Source: Limnephilus marmoratus
Taxonomy: Eukaryota > Arthropoda > Insecta > Trichoptera > Limnephilidae
NCBI GenBank assembly: GCA_917880885.1
Contig: OU862912.1
Span: 49,277,117 to 49,341,116 of the forward strand
Length of the DNA stretch: 64,000 bases
Direction: 5' to 3'
Below the pieces are notes generated by a model. It was not told the origin of the DNA, ran no database searches, and saw only the letters and a program-made list of their open reading frames with translations. Position 1 is the stretch's first letter. The number at the start of each line of letters is the position of its first letter. Positions 56,824 to 64,000 of this stretch are shown here, in pieces. The position numbers and the translations under genes were made by a program.

Positions 56824-57133
56824 TTGTACTTGTTTCCATATCAATTTGTCAGTGTTCCTTGCGGAAGTCATACATCACACGAAATGATTAAAAATAATAA
56901 GGAAATCTAGTCCATTTTTATATTACTAATGATTTACTAACTTAAATAACAGCATATTTATTTTTATGGTTTGTTTTAACAGTTAAAATAATTTTCAAAG
57001 TTTTAATTTTTCGATGTCTGCTAAAACGCCCGTGACGTCAGAAGGAGCCTTGTGACGTCACCAGTACTTAGTTTTTATATCAACAGGGTCAATTCAGTAT
57101 TAAAGTGAGACGGACTCGGGCGGTTGGATAATA
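56824..57133. other. Short spacer, nothing recognised
   Basis: Contains two TGACGTCA-related words (CGTGACGTCAGAAGG and TGTGACGTCACC near 57030-57065) but no gene. Confidence 0.35.
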
Positions 57134-57835
57134 CAGGGTTTTCCAATAAGAGGTGTTATTTTGATATTCAAAGAAAAATGCCATTTTTTAATATAAATGA
57201 TCGGATGTTTATTTCATTATAAAGAGGAAGGTATGCCGTTAATAGTGGAAAATAACATCAGACAAATCACCACCACGACCACGCTTACAGGACCATATCC
57301 TTTTCATGAAATTTTCCATAACCAAATCGCAAAGTGGCTGCCCTCGATAGCCTCACGAATTCCATCTTTCAGGTTTTGAATCGACGCTAGGCTGTTGGCG
57401 TAGACCTTCTCTTTCACGTGGCCCCAAAGGAAGAAGTCGCAAGGTGTTAAATCACAAGATCTCGGTGGCCAATTGTGATCACCTCTTCGAGAGATAACAC
57501 GGTCCGGAAACTTTTCCCATAAAAGATCAATGGTTTCGTTGCTTGTGTGGCACGCAGCGCCGTCTTGTTGAAAGTAAGCGTTGTCCAGATCAATACCATC
57601 CAATTCCGGCCATAAAAAATCATTAATCATCTCTCGATAGCGCAATCCATTCACCGTAACTGTTGCTCTAATAATTTATTTTAATAATTTTATTGCATTT
57701 TTGAAGCGTGTATCGTTCCATTTTTATTAATGGCGTAGTTTCTACTTGTCAAATGTCAAAAAATGACAGCTTCAAAAGTGACATCTACCGAAATAGCGGG
57801 CTATTTAAAATAACACATCTTATTGGAAAACCCTG
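57134..57835 (-). mobile_element. Internally deleted mariner element
   Basis: TIRs CAGGGTTTTCCAATAAGAGG and CAGGGTTTTCCAATAAGATG (29 nt, one mismatch) are flanked by TA (57132-57133, 57836-57837). Length 702 bp. It contains start and end of a mariner transposase on the minus strand but lacks the middle, so it depends on an intact relative. Confidence 0.9.
57239..57721 (-). pseudogene. Mariner transposase, internal deletion and frameshift
   Basis: Transposases of this family cut and paste the element using three acidic residues. The minus frame starts MERYTLQKCNKIIKINY (from 57721), meets a stop, then a deletion joins it to VTVNGLRYREMINDFLWPEL. YFQQDGAACHTSNE carries the second catalytic Asp, and WPPRSCDLTPCDFFLWGHV the third, 36 residues apart. 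A frameshift near 57325 separates FLWG...EAIEGSHF from the true ending FMKRIWSCKRGRGGDLSDV. The first catalytic Asp and most of the DNA-binding domain are missing. About 160 of an expected ~350 codons remain. Confidence 0.85.
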
Positions 57836-57844
57836 TACATTCGG

Positions 57845-57960
57845 TGTTCTATTTCCCTTTGCATGACGGTGAGATATATGATTTAAGCAGTGATAGAAAG
57901 ATACAACATCACGCTTTGTATTTGTTTCTAAAAATTTACGATTCATTTCCAAATAATTGT
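57845..57960 (+). repeat. Dispersed repeat R-48k, diverged copy
   Basis: ATTTCCCTTTGCATGACGG, GCAGTGATAGAAAGATACAA and ATCACGCTTTGTATTTG follow the order seen at 48335, with about one change in four. It abuts the mariner element. Confidence 0.45.
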
Positions 57961-58298
57961 AATACAGGCATTCCAAGATAAATAAAGTAGTAACACTCAA
58001 AATATACGTCGCACATTATATTAAAAGATTTTAATGTTCAGCATTGTAGGCATGTCGTAATCTCAGAAAGTATCAGGCATAAAACCAAATTGGTAATCAA
58101 CGAAACGAAAGTTAATAATCATGTTAAGTAGGTACACATTTTAAAATAGATTTTAGCTAAGAAGTTTTTGACTTAATAAATAAGTGGAAAAGTTATAAAG
58201 ATTTTTAATAAAATTAATAAAATGAAATTCCACCAAAAGTAGATTTAAAATTATTAGTTCAATAATGAGTTACTTATTAACTAGGTGGTAGTACCTCG
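57961..58298. other. No recognised feature
   Basis: AT-rich spacer. Confidence 0.35.
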
Positions 58299-58541
58299 GA
58301 TATGGGTGCCGCCGTTCATGGAACTATTTAGTGGATAATCAACACCTCTGCCATAGGTCACCCAAGATGTTTCGCTACTTTTGGTGACATAGCAGGGGTG
58401 CCCGGTTTCATGGGGTGAAGTATGTCTAGGTCTTGGTGGTTTTGGTCCTGGATACATCTGGCCGCCTACTGCGTGGCGGGTCGGATCGAGGGGAAAATTA
58501 TTTTACATAGGGCCTCCTGTGTGGAACTAATGAAAAAAAAA
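58299..58541 (+). mobile_element. SINE family 2, copy g, internal deletion
   Basis: GATATGGGTGCCGCCG, GGATAATCAACACCTCTGCC, ATAGGTCACCCAAG, GCAGGGGTGCCCGGTTTC, then a jump to GGGGAAAATTATTTTACATA, GGGCCTCCTGTGTGGAACTA and poly(A). The pyrimidine-rich middle and the left hairpin arm are missing; CGTGGCGGGTCGGATCGAG is shared with the minus-strand subfamily at 34450-34480. Confidence 0.7.
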
Positions 58542-58642
58542 TAAGCTACGTTGTAGGATAGATAAATATAGATTCGATGTCTTAGTTAAAATTTTCTCAA
58601 GTCAACAAATTATTTTAAAGCGCCCTTGTGCCCTTGTGATGT

Positions 58643-58890
58643 TTAATAATTTAGCAGGGGTGCTTGGGTTCATGGGGTGAGGTTTGTCAAGATCTTGGAG
58701 GCGAATGACCAGGACACACTGAACCCCAGATTCTTACCCATCCCTTAAACCCTTTCCTTCCCAGAACTCTCCTCTCCTTCCTTTCCTTAAAAGAAACCCT
58801 CCACACAGCATCCCAAAAGATAACATACATAGGCCCTGAGGGAAATTATTTTCCTCAGGGCCTCCTGTGTGGAGTTCACGTAAAAAAAAA
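58643..58890 (+). mobile_element. SINE family 2, copy h with intact terminal hairpin
   Basis: 5'-truncated at TTTAATAATTTAGCAGGGG. The 3' end has an outer stem CTCCACACAG (58799-58808) / CTGTGTGGAG (58865-58874) enclosing the hairpin AGGCCCTGAGG ... CCTCAGGGCCT (58831-58863), then TTCACGT and poly(A). Confidence 0.8.
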
Positions 58891-59003
58891 TCTATTGATT
58901 TTTCATCAAATATAATATATTTTTTTACATGGAGTGCAACTTACATATAACAATTTAAGGTTTTGCTCAAAGTTAAAAATAAAAATAAAGTTTAAAGTTG
59001 TAC

Positions 59004-59066
59004 AGCGCTCTTGAGGTGATTTATTACAAAAACGGCACTATATAAATTATCCAAATATTATTATTT
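59004..59066 (+). repeat. GCGC stem-loop tail repeat, plus copy
   Basis: AGCGCTCTTGAGGTGATTTA, TTACAAAAACGGCACTATAT, AAATTATCCAAATATTATT. Right arm has one change (GGCACT). Confidence 0.6.
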
Positions 59067-59129
59067 AACGTAAAATCAATGATTTAAGCATAATCCGAAA
59101 AAAAATCGCTAACCCAAATAATAGTAGCC

Positions 59130-59441
59130 ATAAAAAAATCCGTAACCACGTGTCCGTGAAACCCATAATACCGGCGTTTTACTAGCTCGTTGGCCCAATG
59201 CAGCACTAGCGACTGTAGTAAGTTGTGTTGTGAAGTTCACCGCGGAGTAGTCAGCAGTCAGCAGTCAGCAGTGTCAAAGGTTCGTTGACTGGGAGTGCTC
59301 GCCGTGACACACTGAAGCAGTTTCGCTTCTTGGTAGCGCCCCGCCCGCTCCGCTCTAGCCCCGCGAGCCAAGAGGTGCATACAGGTGCCACGTGTTACGC
59401 GCTAGGTGCTATGTGCCAACACTGCCAACTGAAAAATCTTA
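59130..59441 (+). promoter_or_regulatory. CpG-rich island, candidate promoter or untranslated exon
   Basis: GC-rich DNA with CpGs (CGCCCCGCCCGCTCCGCTC, 59337-59355), three TCAGCAG units (59251-59271) of which TCAGCAGTGTC is initiator-like, and E-box words CACGTG (59390-59395). No recognisable protein is encoded; the frame crossing it (59285-59704) runs on into a MITE. Direction is a guess. Confidence 0.35.
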
Positions 59442-59662
59442 TAGTACGCGCCAAACTTAAATACCGATCCGATAGATCCATTCTCGCGCAGGTACAGTCA
59501 CTTTACTTACTTTATAATGACCGTAAGCGAAATAGAAAGATGCGTAAAACACACGTGAGACAGAGAAAAGCGGGGGCGGAGAGGTATACCGCTTTTCGGA
59601 CCTTAAACTCGACGATTTCTGTATCAACATTATTAAAGTCGGCATTAAAGTTTGGCTTACTA
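59442..59662. mobile_element. 221-bp TA-flanked MITE
   Basis: Ends TAGTACGCGCCAAACTTAAA and, inverted, TAGTAAGCCAAACTTTAATG are imperfect TIRs flanked by TA (59440-59441, 59663-59664). It borders the CpG-rich island, so the island's original 3' extent is unknown. Confidence 0.6.
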
Positions 59663-59787
59663 TACATTATACATGTTCTGATTTTACAACATTATAATAT
59701 CTAGTCATAGAAAGCCTGTCAATGTTGATGAGGAAAGTTACTACTTTTTCGATTTTTTAAGCTTAGCAAATTCAAAAAAGACCAATT

Positions 59788-60175
59788 AGTGGCCTACTTG
59801 GTCGAGGGGTAAGGCTCTCAACAAGCAATCTGAAGTTCGCGGATTCAAATCCCGGCGTACGTATATAAATCTTATTTGATTAATTTGTGTTATTTCACAA
59901 TTAATTAAAATTATATATAGTATATTTACGTTCCAGTGTGAAAGATACCCCCACAGTTTCGTCCTGGTGTAAAGCCACAATTCAGAATTGAAATGTCAAC
60001 GCTTGAAATGGCTTTAGCCATGATTGGTGACCAGATCTGAATAGCCAGCATTCATCTGCTTCCCCTTCCCACTACCTTCAGACTTACAACATACAACAAC
60101 ATTGGGGATGCCGTTCACTGGCTCCAGAAGAGAGCATTTGGAACTTTTGTGCTGTATTCACATAAAAATAAAAAT
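59788..60175 (+). mobile_element. tRNA-headed SINE, family 1, copy C
   Basis: Head TGGCCTACTTGGTCGAGGGG ... AGTTCGCGGATTCAAATCCC (A and B boxes). Body TTATTTCACAATTAATT, GTCCTGGTGTAAAGCCAC, TTCAGAATTGAAATG, CAGATCTGAATAGCCAG, ATTGGGGATGCCG and CTGGCTCCAGAAG, ending in an A-rich tail. Confidence 0.8.
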
Positions 60176-60326
60176 ATATTAGTTAAAAAATATATATATT
60201 AAATTAAGTAGCGGGGTTGCTATTATTTCCCAAAATTACTCCAAAACTTTCGTTTGTGCATATTTTTATTGGCTGCTGTCTTTATTTACGATTGCAAGAT
60301 TGCCTGAACCTGAACTAAATGCTTGA

Positions 60327-60895
60327 AAATCTATCTACAACTCGATTATTGCTCCACATTTTAACTATTGCTCAACTATCCTTTTCCTATGTAACGAACG
60401 AGAACAAAATAAGTTTCGAATTCTCCAAAACAGGGCAATGAGAATAATATTACGACGGAATAGATTTTCAAAAGTAAACAAAATGTTAAAGGAACTGAAT
60501 TGGCTAACTGTGAAACAGATGCTGACCTTGAATACGATGATATTTATACATAAAATAATTAACAACACTTTACCAAAACACTTTTCAAATAAAATTGTAT
60601 TCAACAAGGACATTCACAGACATAACACAAGAACGTGAAAAGAAATCAGGCTTCAAAAAAAAAGGATAAGGCGAATACGCAGAACAGTTTGCTGTACAAG
60701 GGGTTGAAGTTGTATAACAAGCTACCAGAGACTTTGAAGTCCACACCAATTGGAAAGTTCAAGACGTATTGTAGGAGCTACATACAATTACATAAAATTT
60801 AGTTTGCAATATGAAATATTATAATTAATTAGAAATTTGTAAACTTAAATGTACAAATTACTAAAATAAAATTAATAAATAAAAATAAAAAAGCT
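60327..60895 (+). mobile_element. 5'-truncated LINE 5, RT C-terminal region
   Basis: The frame reads IYNSIIAPHFNYCSTILFLC, FRILQNRAMRIILRRNRFS and LNWLTVKQMLTLNTMIFIHK, a thumb/C-terminal block of CR1/Jockey-type reverse transcriptases. It stops at 60636-60638; the expected ending (LYKGLKLYNKLPETLKS, then KFKTYCRSYIQLHKI) follows in a shifted frame to about 60801. A (AATAAA)n-like tail ends near 60895. The polymerase site is absent. Confidence 0.75.
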
Positions 60896-63800
60896 TGAAA
60901 CTAAAGCTTAGCGCAACACCTTAGCTCCAAATATACGTAAAAATATATTACTAATTGCATAGAATAGACATTTTTGAAATGCTACCACAAGGGTCGTGTT
61001 CATTTTAAAAGTGAGAATAACGTTCAAATAAATGTTCTAAGGTTCAACATTTAAACCAACGGTACTTTAATGTAATAGTGGCATTTGAAAAAAAGGAACA
61101 GATTTTTCAAAAAGTAAAATTTATTGTCAAAGCAGTTTTAAAAGCTCCTTTAAAATTCTCGTTTTGTAAAGCCCCCTTTAAAGTTCACTAAAAATGGAGC
61201 AATAAAACTCGCCATTAATAATGAATCATAATCTCAGATTCATGGAATGTTTATCGATGATATCAGCCTAATCTTAAATTTATTTCAAAAGTGTATCACA
61301 TTGTTGATGTGTTTACATAATTTTCTCGCCATGACAAATAAAATAGAGCAGCAATGGCGTATGTCGCACTTAAAAGGCAACAACACTTGTTGAAAAATTT
61401 CCTTCTCTCGGGGGCTACACAGGGTGCCTACCTGCTGGGAACCAAAACCCAATTAAATTTGCATCCATTAAAAACAACATACAAATGTAATATATAAAGT
61501 CCAAACGTATAATTTTATACACTGCGTCATAACACGCTGTTGGGACATTACAGAGATACCTACAACATAAAACATACAACATCTTCGCTCACAAGGAGGT
61601 GCTTGTTCAACAAAACATTTAAAAAAGAAAAAAAACCTGATTCACTGCTGTCCGAATAACGAATAATGATTTATTGAGGAGATCCATAAATTGATTCGGC
61701 CAATATTAAAATTCCACACCGATGATGTCAAATATGTAATTAGAGAAGAAAACAATGAGGTGTTGTTGTTGAAGCGGCTGTGTATTAAAGAAAAAGAGAA
61801 AACCCACATATCTGCAACAAGTAACAAATCAATGTCACAAGACAATTATTCACGCACTGACCGCAAGAACAAAAGAGAAATAATAAAAAAATCGAAAGTC
61901 ACCGACTTGTCTTACCAACCTGTCGAACAGAACACAAAAACAAACACACACACACACACCACCGCCGTGTACATGGTACCCACACACACCTATCTGACCC
62001 ACACCTGTAAACCCGTGAGTATATGGACCCAGTCGACATTGCAGAGGGCGTTGACACTTTTAGCGATATGAACTTGTAAAAAATAAACTATGTATTCCGA
62101 AATACTCGATGTAGGAGCATAAACAAACGTTTAATCAGATTGCTTAGCCGCATAGAAAGTGTAATTCGAGCAAACACAATGTGAAGTGCATAATGAGCCG
62201 GTGAATATTCATGAACTTCATATAATATGCTGGTAGGTAGCAGGATAATGAAATTACTAAAACGTCAAATACTTGTGTAAGCCTAAATTAGACACATTGC
62301 TCTTTATAATAATGATGTTACCTCAAATAAAATCATAAAATAAAAACATGTTTGCAAATTATTTGTATGGAACAAGATGTGGTGAACTCAAGATGTGGTC
62401 ATCAGGGTGTAATTATTACCAACGTTTTAAGGTGTTGTTGATACACGAAAGTATTCTAAAACTTTCCTTATTTGAAAGCTAATTATACTATGTCAGGTGT
62501 TGTAAATTGATGAAATTGTGGTACCTATATCTAAAGTAGAGGTCAAAATATTGATTTGGGTTTTTTTCCGCAAAGAAATCGATATACAATCTTTATTCTC
62601 GGGCGATTCATAAATTTGACATTACCACTTCTAGCATTCAGCCACAGGAGTGTTATTTTAGTCTAACGTACTTCCTAACCATCAAGGTTTTTTTTCTTTA
62701 AAAAGAAAAACAAACATTCACGGGTTACAATTAACCCAACAATGTTTGAAAATCTCCTACTACCACCACACTAAGCGGAAAATGTTACTTGTGGTGGGAT
62801 CCAAACGCGATGCCCACTCAGCAACTGAGCGGTTATTTTTTGTATCTTGCATAAACTGGCATACATTATAAATACATCAAAACTAAATGCTTCAGCATAT
62901 TCCATCAATAGCACGTTTATTGTTATTCACAAAAAACATTATTTGGCTCAACATGTGATTAAAAATAGTATCTAATATTACGCTCTGAAACTTGGATCAA
63001 AAGCTAAAAACAGCTGTTAATAAATAGTGGTGGAAAAAAAGTGATCTATTAGATGTTGGTTAATCTTTTTTTATTGCAATCAACTATATAAGAAAAAAAA
63101 TCTGATACATTACATAAATTTTTTTTTAACGTAATTAGTTTTGGCATGATTGGTAAAGCAAGCCGCAAAGTTTTTTTGACACCGCGACGACCCCGAGGCG
63201 GGAATGACTTCCATTTCGATAAGTAGTGAAAGTAAATAAAATTCCGATTGCAAAAACTTGTTTTGAACAATTACCAACAAGTACCCACCTATCTGTATCC
63301 GATGCCAATTAAAATTTATACAACCACAATGAAACTGAAGATACGAATAGAGACATCGGGAGGTCAATTGCAGCAACAATATTATCGCCAACTGTCAACC
63401 AGATTACGGGGATGGATCTCTTGAACAATGTTGCAATAATTAAATGACAATATAATTAATAACAACGTCTTGGAAAAATTACTAGCATTCTAGCGAGTGC
63501 TTGAACTTTATGCCGCATGGTTGTTAGTGCATAATTAACCTTGATTGCAAATTCATTTAAAAAAGCAGAAAAGTAATTCCGCTTCTCTCATGTGGGACAT
63601 CTTTCAAGAAGAAGGCATAAAAAATTAAAAATTCATAATAAAATAACATAAAGATCTTGATAATAATTTAGTTGTCTTAAAATCGCTTGAATTTATTTCC
63701 CTTACGAGCATAAAAATCAGAGTAAAATAGGAATAAATTGCATGAAGCCTTGGACAATTCTTCAAACTTATGTCTATATATATTTTCACTATCAGTAATG

Positions 63801-64000
63801 TGTTAACAGGTATTCGAGAAATATAAAAAAATACTATGCAACTTTTAAAAAAGGATATCCTTTTCTTCAGTAACACAACGAATTATTATCTTAAATTAGA
63901 GATGAAATACATAAACTTCTGTTTCATCTTTCTGAAGAATGGTCCAGAAAAGTTAATCCAATTTTACTAAAAAGTCATGTCTCTAATGTTCGCAAGATTT
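60896..64000. other. No recognised gene; one possible tRNA-like SINE remnant
   Basis: AT-rich DNA. At 62780-62835 the minus strand reads CCGCTCAGTTGCTGAGTGGG and CGCGTTTGGATCCCACCAC, resembling tRNA A and B boxes, possibly an old SINE head. A frame at 61691-62071 is Lys/Thr-rich with a CACACA microsatellite and no domain. Frames at 63049-63876 are short and unconvincing. Confidence 0.35.

Noticed and set aside
61691..62071. 126-codon plus-strand frame
   Set aside because: Lys/Thr/His-rich with a CACACA microsatellite in the middle; no domain or exon boundaries.
1..64000. CRISPR arrays, bacterial operons, rRNA genes
   Set aside because: No spaced direct repeats of that kind, no bacterial gene organisation and no rRNA core sequences; the window is eukaryotic.

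Overview
The window looks like nuclear DNA from an insect, most probably a lepidopteran (moth or butterfly). It is AT-rich and crowded with repeats. The only host gene part I recognise with confidence is one coding exon on the minus strand (20724-21048). It encodes the N-terminal activation region of ecdysone receptor isoform B1 (EcR-B1), and the wording of its motifs is typical of Lepidoptera. The transposon load agrees: LINE 3' ends of RTE and Jockey type, Helitrons ending in CTAG, and many short TIR elements.

Layout. From 1 to 20723 there is probably the EcR intron downstream of the B1 exon: no zinc-finger or ligand-binding exon was found, only degraded LINE pieces (5.3-6.3, 7.0, 9.4-9.9, 13.5-14.0 and 14.7-15.3 kb), copies of a GCGC stem-loop tail, and a few GC-richer islands. 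From 20.7 to 21.9 kb lie the EcR-B1 exon, its long leader and a CpG-rich candidate promoter. From 22 to 64 kb is upstream EcR intron or intergenic DNA. It holds two SINE families, three Helitrons, four palindromic loci with hammerhead-ribozyme-like cores, several MITEs, three Tc1/mariner derivatives and at least six LINE fragments. Two further CpG-rich islands (47.5-48.1 and 59.1-59.44 kb) could be promoters or untranslated first exons.

The most informative structure is nesting. A LINE sits in a SINE with an AAGGA duplication. A 176-bp hairpin sits in another copy of the same SINE. One TIR element sits inside a second, which sits inside a tandem array. Two copies of one LINE each carry a different 422-bp MITE and serve as each other's empty site, which fixes 3-bp target duplications. 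These allow relative dating without any outside reference.

Limits: everything here is read by eye. Family names are given only where motifs support them, species is not assigned, and no transcript or alignment evidence was available.
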